From: CALZJC01 sp041574955
Lineage (GTDB): Bacteria; Acidobacteriota; Thermoanaerobaculia; Multivoradales; JAHEKO01
Length of the DNA stretch: 40,220 nt
NCBI GenBank assembly: GCA_041574955.1
Contig: JBFGNS010000019.1
Coordinates: 1-40,220 of the forward strand
Direction of reading: 5' to 3'
Shown: in pieces, positions 22,001 to 29,615 of the stretch
Layout: each line of letters begins with the position of its first letter
Numbering within the stretch: the stretch's first letter is position 1
Made by a program: the position numbers and the translations under genes
Notes under the pieces: model-generated
The model's input: the letters and a program-made list of their open reading frames with translations, nothing else
The model's database searches: none
What the model was told of the DNA's origin: nothing

Positions 22001-22773
22001 AGCACCGCGAGCATGCCCATGTAGGCCACCGACTCGTTCGCGCCGGTGTTCGAGCTGTCGATCAGGGCCTCCGAGTCGGTGGCGATGAGATCCGGCTCGG
22101 CGGAGCCGGTGCCGCCGTGGAAGCCGCCCTCGTAGCGGATGTCCATGTAGAAGATGGCGCGCGCCACGTCGCCCTTGCGGCCGTTCCATGTCTCCCAGGT
22201 GCCCTGGGTGAACGAGCCCTCGGTCCAGTTGGAGTTGCCCGGGTAGACCCCCGAGCCGCCGCCGCGGCCGTCGTTGAAGTCGGTGGGGTTCTCCGAGCAG
22301 CCGGCGTGGCAGTCACGGAACGGCTTGTTCGAGCGCGAGCTGTTGTAGCCCGAGTCGCTCAAGAACAGCATGTGGCAATCGGTGTAGGGGTAGTTGTCCG
22401 AGTTGTCGTTGGGAAAGCCGTACGACTTGGGCCAGGTGTGCTCCCGGTTGTAAGCGCCGGTGCCGCCCGGGATCTTGGTGTAGCTGGCGTTCTTGTAGAC
22501 GTCGATGATGTTGGCGGTGTTGTTGGGATCCTCGTCCGCCAGGTTCAAGATGTCCCACGTGTCGGTGGTGGCAGCGGTATAGGGAAACCGCACGTGGTCG
22601 TCGATGACGTCGTGGAGCGTCAGCCGCAGGCTGGTCGAGTCGGTGGCGTCCACCGTGTCGTAGTAGCCGGCCGGCGGCTGGGCCGGCAGCGCGGCGGCGG
22701 CGAGCAGCAGGGAGCAAGCGACGGCGGCGGCACGCCGGGCAGGCGGCAGCGAAAAAGCGGCAGCGGAGATCAT
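19063..22773 (-). CDS. secreted endonuclease I-family protein with FN3, lamin-tail and Ig-like modules
   Basis: 1236 residues. After a signal peptide (about residues 1-31) comes an endonuclease I domain with the catalytic motif YNREHTWPKSYG (His112), then DCHMLFLSDSGYNSSR, GDVARAIFYMDIRY and WRNEVVYTYQGNRNPFIDHP, ending near residue 305. Fibronectin III modules follow (about 310-500, two copies), then a lamin-tail domain (VVLSEVFYNAPSGDDGFEWV, about 510-680), two more FN3 copies (about 690-880), a beta-rich segment (about 885-1035), another FN3 and a C-terminal Ig-like domain (about 1140-1236). FN3 copies share PAAPTGLAA, GYNVHRATTAGGPYTQLNG and NGTTYYYVV. It would degrade extracellular DNA or RNA while bound to a surface. 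GGAGGGG precedes ATG 22773. No sorting signal is visible at the C-terminus. Confidence 0.92.
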   Translation of the reverse strand: MISAAAFSLPPARRAAAVACSLLLAAAALPAQPPAGYYDTVDATDSTSLRLTLHDVIDDHVRFPYTAATTDTWDILNLADEDPNNTANIIDVYKNASYTKIPGGTGAYNREHTWPKSYGFPNDNSDNYPYTDCHMLFLSDSGYNSSRSNKPFRDCHAGCSENPTDFNDGRGGGSGVYPGNSNWTEGSFTQGTWETWNGRKGDVARAIFYMDIRYEGGFHGGTGSAEPDLIATDSEALIDSSNTGANESVAYMGMLAVLLQWHQQDPVDSREIWRNEVVYTYQGNRNPFIDHPEWVDCLFNNVCSTDTTPPAAPTGLAATPYDGAVDLVWNANGEGDLAGYNVYRATTAGGPYSQLNTGLVASASYLDATAVNGTTYYYVVTAVDTSSNESADSNEASATPDAGLPDIVPPAAPVGLAAAGGDGRVQLTWAANGEPDLAGYNVYRATTTGGPYSQLNGALVATAGYTDTAVTNGTTYFYVVTAVDTSSNESADSNETAATPAAPNATGVVLSEVFYNAPSGDDGFEWVELHNSDSNPIDLSGYCLGNGGTDYTYSKAQLSGTIAAGGTFVVGGPSSDAGNANPVYDLVLNFNPDFQNSGATADGVALFDVPCASVTAGTVPVDAVVYGGSNANNLIDETGSANPPEVGDSGVGSSIERVDMGGAWQVQSSPTPNVAASGVAGAGDVTAPAAPAGLGATAGDGQVDLTWAANGEGDLDGYNVHRATTAGGPYTQLNGTPVASPAYTDTAVTNGTTYYYVVSAVDTSGNESGTSGEASATPSAGDVTPPSAPTGLAATGGDGQVDLTWDPNGEGDLDGYNVHRATTAGGPYTQLNGAVVASAAYTDTAVTNGTTYYYVVSAVDTSGNESGTSSEASATPTAPGGEIVNLAASDFSTFRGTVIGSYLDTHAQDDIHQQLVEGLSGGKPANRHSTIEHVWTFDVAAGVAYTFEVDAHHTVNSEGDDFLFYYSRDDVAYTLMLTVTKTVDDDVVQSFVFPEDVAGTLYILATDTDRTAGNQVLDSLFVDQMRVVTDTGGGSDTTPPAAPTGLTASGGDGSVGLDWADNTEPDLAGYDVHRSTTPGGPYTQINGSLVTTSDYVDNGVVNGTTYHYVVTAVDSSSNVSADSNEASATPQAGGATTLHVASIVPSTVGGGKKKGRAVVAVVDNLGAPVTGAQVSGTFSGDFNETAAGTTDGSGAATLDTSARKKEPISFTFCVDSISHGSLTYDPASNVETCDGL

Positions 22774-22914
22774 GGCAACCCCTCCGTAAGGAAGATCGGT
22801 CCGGCGGCACGTGGCCGGCGCCGCACGCCCGCGACGGCGGCGCGGGTCGGCGGTCGGTGGGTGGGCGCTCAGCGCCTTCCCCCAGCGGGAGCTTCGTGCC
22901 TCATAACGTGACGA

Positions 22915-22939
22915 GCACCAACCGTATCAAATTTGGTGC
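22915..22939. promoter_or_regulatory. inverted repeat between divergent genes
   Basis: GCACCAA (22915-22921) and TTGGTGC (22933-22939) are perfect inverted copies around an AT-rich 11-bp centre. Just downstream GCGAAA-AACC-TTTCGC (22944-22959) forms another dyad. Both lie about 35-80 bp before the small HTH gene and on the promoter side of the endonuclease gene. The HTH protein itself is the obvious candidate to bind here; that is inference. Confidence 0.45.
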
Positions 22940-22993
22940 AAGGGCGAAAAACCTTTCGCAAGGTCGGCGCGCTCGAATCCGTCTGTGCCGGTG

Positions 22994-23260
22994 ATGAGCG
23001 ACGACGCGAACGACACGCCTTCGGCCGACGCTGCCTCGGCCACCGTCCTGGCGCTGGCGGCGAAGCGACTGCTGGCGGCACAGCTCGAGGCCGCGATGCG
23101 CGAGGCAGGCATCAGCAAGCGGACCCTGGCCCGCCGCATGCGGACCAGCCGCTCGGCGCTCGACCGCCTGCTCGATCCCGGCAACCGCTCGCTGACGCTC
23201 GCCACGCTGGCCCGCGCCGCCGCGGCCCTCGGCAAGGGACTGCGCATCGACCTCGAATGA
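22994..23260 (+). CDS. small XRE-type helix-turn-helix protein (HigA-like)
   Basis: 88 residues from ATG 22994 (or 91 from in-frame GTG 22985; neither has a strong ribosome binding site). The DNA-binding core is MREAGISKRTLARRMRTSRS followed by ALDRLLDPGNRSLTLATLAR, then AAAALGKGLRIDLE. This combination, with a helix-turn-helix and a terminal G(K/R)xLRIxL strand, is typical of HigA-like antitoxins and related regulators. No RelE/HigB-like toxin is found upstream. The next gene, 59 bp downstream on the same strand, encodes the TIR membrane protein, so this may be its regulator. Confidence 0.82.
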   Translation: MSDDANDTPSADAASATVLALAAKRLLAAQLEAAMREAGISKRTLARRMRTSRSALDRLLDPGNRSLTLATLARAAAALGKGLRIDLE

Positions 23261-23308
23261 CGGGTCGGCCGCCCGGTAGCGCGCCCGATCAGCCCTGCGT
23301 GTAGACTT

Positions 23309-23323
23309 GCACCCGTCGGGTGC
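23309..23323 (+). promoter_or_regulatory. hairpin containing the TIR start codon
   Basis: GCACCC (23309-23314), loop GTC, GGGTGC (23318-23323) form a perfect 6-bp stem. The start codon GTG 23320-23322 lies in its 3' arm. An in-frame TAG at 23302 excludes earlier starts, and no Shine-Dalgarno site precedes the codon. Initiation is therefore expected to be weak or conditional. Confidence 0.4.
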
Positions 23324-25023
23324 GCAATCAGATCGTCATCAGCTACAGCCATCACGATCGTGCTTGGCTCGAACGGCTCCAGGTGTATCTCAAGCCGCTC
23401 GAGCGGCAGCTCCAGGCCAAGATCTGGGACGACACCCGCATTCAGCCGGGCAAGCGCTGGAAGCCGCAGATCCGCCGTGCCATGGAAACGGCGCGAGTCG
23501 CGATCATCCTGGTCAGCGGCGACTACCTGGCCTCGGATTTCGTCGCCCGAGAGGAGCTGCCGGAGCTGCTGCGCGCGGCCGAGCAGGAGGACATCACGAT
23601 CCTGCCGCTGATCGTGGGCCCGACACCGGAGTTCGCGCGCAAGCTCCTCACCGCGTACCAGAGCGTCGAGGGCAACAGCCCCGATCGCCCGCTCAACGCC
23701 GTCAGTCAGGCCGAGCAGGAAGCGGTCTTCGCCCGCCTGGCGGACTTCGTCGCCTCCGAGCTGCGACGAGAGATCGAGGCCAGGCAGCAGGAGGCGAAAA
23801 GCGAGACGAGGAGAGAGACGAAGGCGCCCGAGCCGATGCCCGAGCCGATGCCCGAGCCGAGGCCCGAGCCGGGGCCCGAGCCGCCAGCAGCGCCGCCGGA
23901 GCCGCTGCCCGAGCCGGAGCCCGCTCCCCAGCCAGGTCCGTGGTGGAGAGTGCACCGGCTCACGATGGTCGTTGCAGGCGTGGCGTTTCTGGCGGGGCTG
24001 CTCGTCGGCGGGCTGGCCGTGCGCGGTTGGCTGGCGCCTCCCGACGATCTGACCCTCGAGCTCACCGCCTCCGGCGACTCTCTGCCTGCCGACGGTTATT
24101 CGCGGCTCGATCTCACCGCGACCGTCCCGCGCGGTCTGGAGCCCGAGGCGCGCCACGTCGTGTTCCAGACCACCAAGGGGCGGTTCAAGACCGGCGGTGG
24201 GGAGATGGACGCCTCACGGCTCGAGGTCGCGGCCGATGCTGGGGGCATCGCCCGTGCGCAGCTGGTCGGCGGCGTCGAAGCCGGCACGGCGCTGGTCTCC
24301 GCGTCGCTCGCCCGGCGCCACGGCTCCGAGAGCGATTCGGAGCAGCTCGAGTTCGTCGTCACCGACTCGCTCGAGATCCTGTTGGAGCCACCGGTCGTCG
24401 AGAACACCGTACGGCTCGAGGCAGCCAGCGCTACCGCCCCGGCCGACGGCGAGTCGGCGACCAAGATCACGGTCTCGGTCAATCCCGAGCTGCCGTCGGA
24501 GCTGCGCGACACGACGGTCGAAACGACTTTCGGCAGGCTCGAGGGCTCCGACCAGCCGTACCGAGAGCTTTTCGTCGGAGGCTCCAACCAGGAAACCATC
24601 GATCTTCTGAGCCCCATCGTCCCCGGCGTCGCCCGAGTCAGCGTCTTCGTGGGCCAGCTCTCCGCCAGCACCCCGGTCGAGTTCGTGCCCGCCCTGCCCG
24701 ACGAGATCTTCGTCCGGCCGCCCCAGCAAGCCTGGCCCCACGGTACCTGGTTCAAGGTCGAGGCGTTGCTCGAACGCCGGTCCGGCCGGGTGAGCGAGGG
24801 CACTCCGGTGACCTTCTCCGTCCATGCCCTTGAGGGGCTGGAGCCGCACATGGAGCTACCGATTCGCGTCGCGTATCCGGCTCGCACGGACCTCAATGGT
24901 CTCGCCGTCACCGAGCTGCTGCTCGAGGACACTGGCTACACCGGCACTGCGATCCTGCGCGCCGATGTCGAGGGGAGCGGAGCGGCCAGCACGGAAGCCC
25001 GACTGGAAGTGGTGCCGCCCTAG
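23320..25023 (+). CDS. TIR domain - transmembrane - Ig-like repeat protein
   Basis: 567 residues. Residues about 3-150 form a TIR domain (TIR_2-like): QIVISYSHHDRAWLERL, IWDDTRIQPGKRW, then AIILVSGDYLASDFVAREEL with Glu78/79 near the expected catalytic Glu of TIR NADases. A Glu/Lys-rich helix and a Pro-Glu linker (EPMPEPMPEPRPEP, about 170-205) lead to one membrane helix (about 214-236). The rest, about 330 residues outside, holds about three Ig-like domains resembling Big_1/invasin repeats (LPADGYSRLDLTATV; APADGESATKITVSV). TIR domains in bacteria cleave NAD+ or signal in anti-phage defence. Here an external receptor-like part is joined to a cytoplasmic TIR. The only possible start is GTG 23320. 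The HTH gene lies 59 bp upstream. The orientation of the helix is inferred. Confidence 0.85.
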   Translation: MRNQIVISYSHHDRAWLERLQVYLKPLERQLQAKIWDDTRIQPGKRWKPQIRRAMETARVAIILVSGDYLASDFVAREELPELLRAAEQEDITILPLIVGPTPEFARKLLTAYQSVEGNSPDRPLNAVSQAEQEAVFARLADFVASELRREIEARQQEAKSETRRETKAPEPMPEPMPEPRPEPGPEPPAAPPEPLPEPEPAPQPGPWWRVHRLTMVVAGVAFLAGLLVGGLAVRGWLAPPDDLTLELTASGDSLPADGYSRLDLTATVPRGLEPEARHVVFQTTKGRFKTGGGEMDASRLEVAADAGGIARAQLVGGVEAGTALVSASLARRHGSESDSEQLEFVVTDSLEILLEPPVVENTVRLEAASATAPADGESATKITVSVNPELPSELRDTTVETTFGRLEGSDQPYRELFVGGSNQETIDLLSPIVPGVARVSVFVGQLSASTPVEFVPALPDEIFVRPPQQAWPHGTWFKVEALLERRSGRVSEGTPVTFSVHALEGLEPHMELPIRVAYPARTDLNGLAVTELLLEDTGYTGTAILRADVEGSGAASTEARLEVVPP

Positions 25024-25051
25024 AAACGGTCAGGCAGCCAGGGACACCCGG

Positions 25052-25066
25052 CTCGGGCAGCCCGAG
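25052..25066. terminator. possible bidirectional terminator
   Basis: CTCGGG (25052-25057) and CCCGAG (25061-25066) form a perfect stem with loop CAG between two convergent genes. Only a short GTTC follows on the plus strand, so intrinsic termination would be weak. Confidence 0.3.
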
Positions 25067-25076
25067 GTTCGAGCCC

Positions 25077-25475
25077 CTACGATTCCGGCTCGCGCAGCCG
25101 GACCTTGACCCCGTCGGGGTCGTGGGTCTCGAAGCACAGTCCGCCGCCGGCCTCGGTGGTCAGCCCGCCGGGGATGTTGCGGTCGCGCAGCAGCAGCCGT
25201 TCGTAGGCCTGCTCCGCCGAGGCCACGACCAGGGTGAGCGTCAGCTTGTGACTCGGCCCCTGGTAGTCAAACGCCTCGTCACGCTCGGCGGTCTCGAGGT
25301 GGGCGGCACGGCCGCGCAGCTCGACGAACCCGCCGCCGGCCTGGAACAGCGCGCCGCGCTCACTGTCGCCCTGCCAGGCGCGGACTTGCGGCAGCCCCAG
25401 GATCTCGCCGTAGAAGCGGCGACTGGCCTCGAAGCGGCGTGCCTTGAGCGTGATGCGGAACTGGCGAATCTCCAT
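25077..25475 (-). CDS. VOC-superfamily (glyoxalase/dioxygenase fold) protein
   Basis: 132 residues, one pair of beta-alpha-beta-beta-beta modules. It opens MEIRQFRITLKARRFEASRR and continues FYGEILGLPQVRAW, which is the classic VOC beginning. It ends CFETHDPDGVKVRLREP, the usual closing strand with the D.DG motif. The metal ligands expected in true glyoxalase I are not clearly complete (no His in the first strand), so enzymatic function is uncertain; antibiotic-binding or unknown roles are possible. ATG 25475 is chosen because GGGAG lies upstream; a longer frame is a shadow. It is convergent with the TIR gene and its 5' end faces the amidase gene. Confidence 0.85.
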   Translation of the reverse strand: MEIRQFRITLKARRFEASRRFYGEILGLPQVRAWQGDSERGALFQAGGGFVELRGRAAHLETAERDEAFDYQGPSHKLTLTLVVASAEQAYERLLLRDRNIPGGLTTEAGGGLCFETHDPDGVKVRLREPES

Positions 25476-25532
25476 GGGGTTGTCTCCCTCGCGGCCCGGC
25501 CGGGCAGCGGCGCGATGGTATCCTGACGAGTC

Positions 25533-27041
25533 GTGCGCGCCCGCCCGCTCGTTGCCCTGACCGCGCTGATTGTATCGCTCGCGACGCTGCCGGCGGCGAC
25601 GGTGGCGGCCGAGGAGGAGGCACTGCTGCCGCTGCTCGACTCGGGTACGGTGACCCTCGAGCTGGCCGGGCGGCAGCTGCCGATCGGCTACCTCCGGACG
25701 GTCGCCGGGCCGCTGTTCGCGCTGCCGCCCCTGGTGTCGCAGCTCGGCGGCGAGCTGGAGCTGGGACCGCTCGGCCAGGGGCACACGCTGCGGCTGGACG
25801 GCGCCGACTTCCTGCTCGGACCCGGCAGCCCGGCGCTCACCCACGGCGAGGAGATCGTGCCGCTGTCACAGGCGCCGCAACCCGCCGCCGGTGGCCTGCA
25901 CGTGCCGCTCGACCTGCTGCGCCGCACCTGGGGCGCGAGCTACGGCGTCGAGTTCGAGTGGCGGCCCGCCGAGCGCACCCTGGTGGCCGTGCGGCGACCG
26001 CCGCGCGAGATCGAGGTGTCGATCGACCTGGTCCACCTGCAGGGCGTCTCGACCGTCGTCCTACAGTTCAGCGACCGGCCGCGCTACCAGATCCGTCGCG
26101 GCGGATCGGCGGTGGTGCTGGAGGTGGTGGGGGACCGGCTGCAGTTCGGCCGCCGGTCGACGCCGCAGCCCGGCGGGCTGGTGCGCGGCGTGCGGCCGGG
26201 TCCGCAGGGCGTGCGGATCGACCTGTCGCCGGACGCCCAGGCCGAGGAGTACACCCTCGAGCGGCCGTTCCGGGTGGTGTTCGACGTCTACCGCGGGCGC
26301 GGCACGTCGCTCAGCCAGCTGCCGCCGCCCGAGCCGCCGCGGCGCCGCAGCGCCGGCGTGCGCACCATCGTGATCGACCCCGGGCACGGCGGCTCGGACA
26401 CCGGCGCCGCGGGACCGGCCGGCTCGCTCGAGAAGGACCTGACGCTGCAGCTCGCCCGCACGCTCAAGGCCGGGCTCGAGCGCCGTCTGCCGGTGCGGGT
26501 GGTGCTGACGCGGGGCGAGGACGCCGAGCTGCCGCTCGACACGCGCGCCGCGCTGGCCAACCAGCAGAAGGCCGACCTGTTCATCTCACTCCACCTCAAC
26601 TCTGCCCCCGAGCGGCGGGCGGCGGGCGCCGAAACCTACTTCCTGAGCCTGGTGGCGAGCGACGAGCGCGCGGCACGCGCCGCCGCCGCCGAGAACGCCG
26701 GCGATCCGCTGAGCGATCTGCAGCTCATCCTGTGGGACCTGGCGCAGAGCCACCACATGGCCGAGAGCCAACGGCTGGCCTCGATCATCCAGGAGGAGCT
26801 CAACCGCGCGCTCGAGCTGCGCAACCGGGGCGTCAAACAGGCTCCGTTCCGGGTGTTGATGGGCGTCGCGATGCCGGCAGTCCTGGTGGAGCTGGGGTTC
26901 CTGTCCAACCCGCGCGAAGAGGAGCGGCTGCTCGACCCGCTCTACCGCAGCCGGCTGGCCGATGCCCTGGTCGACGCGGTCATCCGCTACCGCGCCCTGA
27001 CCGAGGACCGGCCGGCGCCGGCCGAAGAGTCGTTGCGATGA
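25533..27041 (+). CDS. N-acetylmuramoyl-L-alanine amidase, AmiC-like (Amidase_3)
   Basis: 502 residues from GTG 25533. A signal peptide (about 1-25) is followed by a region resembling copper amine oxidase N-terminal/AMIN-type domains (about 30-270) and a Pro/Arg linker. The catalytic Amidase_3 domain (about 283-490) has zinc ligands in VIDPGHGGSDTG, in SLEKDLTL (Glu) and in FISLHLNSAP (His), plus the catalytic Glu in AVLVELGFLSNPREEE. It cleaves the bond between MurNAc and the stem peptide in the periplasm, serving cell separation or wall turnover. The stop overlaps the GerMN gene start (ATGA). Confidence 0.93.
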   Translation: MRARPLVALTALIVSLATLPAATVAAEEEALLPLLDSGTVTLELAGRQLPIGYLRTVAGPLFALPPLVSQLGGELELGPLGQGHTLRLDGADFLLGPGSPALTHGEEIVPLSQAPQPAAGGLHVPLDLLRRTWGASYGVEFEWRPAERTLVAVRRPPREIEVSIDLVHLQGVSTVVLQFSDRPRYQIRRGGSAVVLEVVGDRLQFGRRSTPQPGGLVRGVRPGPQGVRIDLSPDAQAEEYTLERPFRVVFDVYRGRGTSLSQLPPPEPPRRRSAGVRTIVIDPGHGGSDTGAAGPAGSLEKDLTLQLARTLKAGLERRLPVRVVLTRGEDAELPLDTRAALANQQKADLFISLHLNSAPERRAAGAETYFLSLVASDERAARAAAAENAGDPLSDLQLILWDLAQSHHMAESQRLASIIQEELNRALELRNRGVKQAPFRVLMGVAMPAVLVELGFLSNPREEERLLDPLYRSRLADALVDAVIRYRALTEDRPAPAEESLR

Positions 27042-27613
27042 ACCAGCGGCAGGCGGTCGGGGTCGTCGGAGCCGCCGTGGTCCTGGCCGCCACGGCGGTC
27101 GCCTGGTGGCTGGCGGTGGGCCGACCCGGGCCGCAGCTGGCCGAGCCGCAGCCTGCGGCCGAGGCCGGCGTGGCGCCGGGCGACGGCGTGGCCACGGTGC
27201 TCTACTTCCCCGACGGCCGCGGCCGGCTGGGCAGCGAGACCCGCGAGCTGGCGCCGTCCGCCGGCCCCGAGGAGCGGATCGCCCAGGTGGTGGAGGCGGT
27301 GCTCGCCGGGCCTGTCACCGACGACCTGTTTCAGCCGCTGGAGTCGGAGGTCCAGCTCACCGACGTGCACCTGGCGCCCGACGGCGTGGCGTTCGTCGAC
27401 CTGGGGTCGGCGACGCTGGCGGCGCCACCGGTCGCCGGCTCGCGCGGCGAGATGCAGGCGGTCTACAGCTTCGTCAACTCGATCCTGTCGAACGTGCCCG
27501 CGGCGCGCGCCGTGGTGCTGCTGTGGAACGGCCAGCAGCGGCCGACCTTCGCCGGCCACCTCGACACCACGCGGCCGCTCACCGCGCGCCGCGACTGGCT
27601 GGCCAGCGGCTAG
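27038..27613 (+). CDS. GerMN-domain protein, membrane anchored
   Basis: 191 residues. The N-terminal membrane segment (about residues 6-27) works as anchor or signal. A GerMN domain (sporulation/germination fold, PF10646) covers about 50-165: VATVLYFPDGRGRLGSETRE, ERIAQVVEAVLAGPV, VHLAPDGVAFVDLGS and EMQAVYSFVNSILSNVPAAR. GerMN proteins outside spore formers are often found next to cell-wall amidases and rph, as here. ATG 27038 overlaps the amidase stop by 4 nt, so translation is coupled. The function is unknown but probably linked to the envelope. Confidence 0.88.
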   Translation: MNQRQAVGVVGAAVVLAATAVAWWLAVGRPGPQLAEPQPAAEAGVAPGDGVATVLYFPDGRGRLGSETRELAPSAGPEERIAQVVEAVLAGPVTDDLFQPLESEVQLTDVHLAPDGVAFVDLGSATLAAPPVAGSRGEMQAVYSFVNSILSNVPAARAVVLLWNGQQRPTFAGHLDTTRPLTARRDWLASG

Positions 27614-27643
27614 CGGCGACTCGCGACGGGATAGGATCGGTGG

Positions 27644-28471
27644 ATGAGCTCCACCGAGCCGTTCGCCCGCAGCTACGACCGTCCGCTCGATGGCCTACGG
27701 CCGGTGCGCATCGAGACCGGCGCGATGAAGTTCGCCGAGGGCTCGGCGCTGATCGAGGTCGGCGACACCCGGGTACTGGTAGCCGCCACGCTCGAGAACC
27801 GGGTGCCGCCCTGGCTGATCGACAGCGGCCGCGGCTGGGTGACAGCCGAGTACGCCATGCTGCCGCGCGCCACGCACTCCCGCTCGCAGCGCGAAGTGAG
27901 TCGCGGACGGCCGTCGGGCCGCAGCTCGGAGATCCAGCGGCTGATCGGCCGCAGCCTACGGGCGGTGGTCGATCTCGGGGCGATGCCGAACCTCACCCTG
28001 ACGCTGGACTGCGACGTTCTCCAGGCCGACGGGGGGACCCGCACCGCGGCGATCACAGGCGCCTACGTGGCGGCGGTCGAGGCCCTCGCCGGAGCCTTCC
28101 TCACCGGCGACGTCACCCGCTGGCCGGTCCAGGAGCATGTGGCCGCGGTATCGGTCGGCCTGGTGGAGGACCGGCTGCTGCTGGACCTGGACGCCGGCGA
28201 GGACCGCGCCGCGGCGGTCGACTTGAACGTCGTGGCCACCGACGGCGGACGGCTTGTCGAGGTGCAGGGAACGGGCGAGCAGCGCAGCTTCAGCCGCGAC
28301 GAGCTGGAGCGGCTGATCGACCTCGCCCAGGCCGGCATCGAGAGGCTCGCCGGCCACCAGACCGAGGCGCTCGGCGGAATCCTCGAGGAGGTCGAGACGG
28401 CGCGCCGCCGCGGCGATCGCGAGCCGGCGCCGCCCAAGGACGAGCGCGACCTCTGGGGCCGCCCTGAATAG
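27644..28471 (+). CDS. rph: ribonuclease PH
   Basis: 275 residues, a full RNase PH with a C-terminal extension of about 35 charged residues. Conserved blocks are RSYDRPLDGLRPVRIETG, GRGWVTAEYAMLPRATHSRS, GRSSEIQRLIGRSLRAVVDL, the catalytic region LDCDVLQADGGTRTAAITG, and VEVQGTGEQRSFSRDELERL. It trims the 3' ends of tRNA precursors using phosphate. It is the third gene of the amidase-GerMN-rph set, 30 nt after GerMN. The usual following partner, rdgB, is absent; a convergent DUF1573 gene follows instead. Confidence 0.95.
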   Translation: MSSTEPFARSYDRPLDGLRPVRIETGAMKFAEGSALIEVGDTRVLVAATLENRVPPWLIDSGRGWVTAEYAMLPRATHSRSQREVSRGRPSGRSSEIQRLIGRSLRAVVDLGAMPNLTLTLDCDVLQADGGTRTAAITGAYVAAVEALAGAFLTGDVTRWPVQEHVAAVSVGLVEDRLLLDLDAGEDRAAAVDLNVVATDGGRLVEVQGTGEQRSFSRDELERLIDLAQAGIERLAGHQTEALGGILEEVETARRRGDREPAPPKDERDLWGRPE

Positions 28472-28516
28472 CAGGGCGAGAGCAGCCGAGCCCGGACGGG
28501 CCGTCCGCCGCGCGCC

Positions 28517-29497
28517 CTACAGCACCGTGCCGCGCAGCGGCACCTGCACCTCGGGCTGGCGCTCGCTCGAGGTGCGCAGCGTCAGCACGCCCTCGAACTC
28601 GCCCTTCGGCAGCCCCGGCAGCAGCGTCAGCCGCACGCGGTAGCGGCGGCCGTCCTCGACCGGCTCGATCTCCGCCTCGACGCCCTCGACGTCGCTCTGC
28701 ACCTCGGTCAGCTCGACCAACGCCTCGCCCAGGTTCTCGACCTCCAGGCTCTTGGTCTGCGCTTCGGCCAGCTCGCGGCGGCCGAAGTCGGCCACGCGCG
28801 GCGTGACCGCGATGACCGGCCGCACCAGCCCGGACACCGGAATCCGGAGCTCGGGCTGCTCGGGATGATCGGTGCGCACCACCACATAGTCGGCGAGCGG
28901 GCCCGCCGGCGCGCCGGGGTCGAGCTCCAAGCGCACCTCCCACCTGCCCGCCTCGCCCTCGAGCCGGCGGTGGCTGGCGGTGACAAACGGGTACGGCGAG
29001 CGCACGCCGATCACCTGCAGCTCGGGACGGTCGGCGGCGGCGACCACCTGGGTGCTGGGCTCGACCCGCTTGCCCTGCACCGTCACAAAGCGCGCGTAGC
29101 CGGGGCGTGCGGTCACCGGCTGACGAACGTTGGCCTTGACCACCAGGCTGATCCGGGGGTTGCCCGGATCGTTGGTGAAGACGGTGATCGCCTTGGCGAT
29201 CGGGCCGCTGAACGATTCGGTCTCGACCACCGCCGCCACCTGGCCGCGGCCGCCGGCGGCGATGGTGCGGTCGTACTCGGCGACCGTGCAGCCGCAGGTG
29301 GGCTTGACCTCGGTCAACAGGAGCGGCGCGTCGCCCCGGTTGCGGATGAAGAAGGTGTGGCGCACCGCCTCGCCCCGCCGAACGTCGCCGACGTCCACCA
29401 CCGGCTGATCGGCCACCGCCTGGGGCCCGGCAGCCGCCGCCGGCGCGGCGGCGAGCAGCAGGAGTATCGGCAAGGCGTGGCGCATGAACCGCATCAT
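28517..29497 (-). CDS. DUF1573 family exported protein
   Basis: About 325 residues. The signal peptide ends near LLAAAPAAAAG. The first DUF1573 domain (about 30-125) has the hallmark VDVGDVRRGEAVRHTFFIRN and the cysteine motif KPTCGCTVAEYD; Ig-like hydin-type modules fill the rest (for example RVADFGRRELAEAQTKSLEV). Such proteins are periplasmic or surface structural factors of unknown role. Two adjacent ATG codons exist: GGAGGA (29501-29506) is 3 nt from the first (29497) and 6 nt from the second (29494), so the second is more likely. It is divergent from the formimidoyltransferase gene. Confidence 0.88.
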   Translation of the reverse strand: MMRFMRHALPILLLLAAAPAAAAGPQAVADQPVVDVGDVRRGEAVRHTFFIRNRGDAPLLLTEVKPTCGCTVAEYDRTIAAGGRGQVAAVVETESFSGPIAKAITVFTNDPGNPRISLVVKANVRQPVTARPGYARFVTVQGKRVEPSTQVVAAADRPELQVIGVRSPYPFVTASHRRLEGEAGRWEVRLELDPGAPAGPLADYVVVRTDHPEQPELRIPVSGLVRPVIAVTPRVADFGRRELAEAQTKSLEVENLGEALVELTEVQSDVEGVEAEIEPVEDGRRYRVRLTLLPGLPKGEFEGVLTLRTSSERQPEVQVPLRGTVL

Positions 29498-29615
29498 GGT
29501 TCCTCCGGGTCAGCCCGGCCGCGAGCACCGGGAGCGGGGTGTCATGTTACACCGCGCCGGCCGGCCGGAGCATCGCCCCGGACGACAGCCCCCCCACCCC
29601 GCTATCATCCACCGA

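Noticed and set aside
18844..22911. Open frame of about 1355 codons on the plus strand opposite the endonuclease gene
   Set aside because: Low-complexity Gly/Arg/Val product and overlap with tRNA-Glu; it mirrors the real minus-strand gene.
22905..22993. HigB/RelE toxin upstream of the HTH gene
   Set aside because: Frames here are closed by a stop at 22904 and are too short; no toxin motif is seen.
28472..28516. Terminator between rph and the DUF1573 gene
   Set aside because: The GGACGG/CCGTCC palindrome lacks a T-tract on both strands, so it is not supported as an intrinsic terminator.
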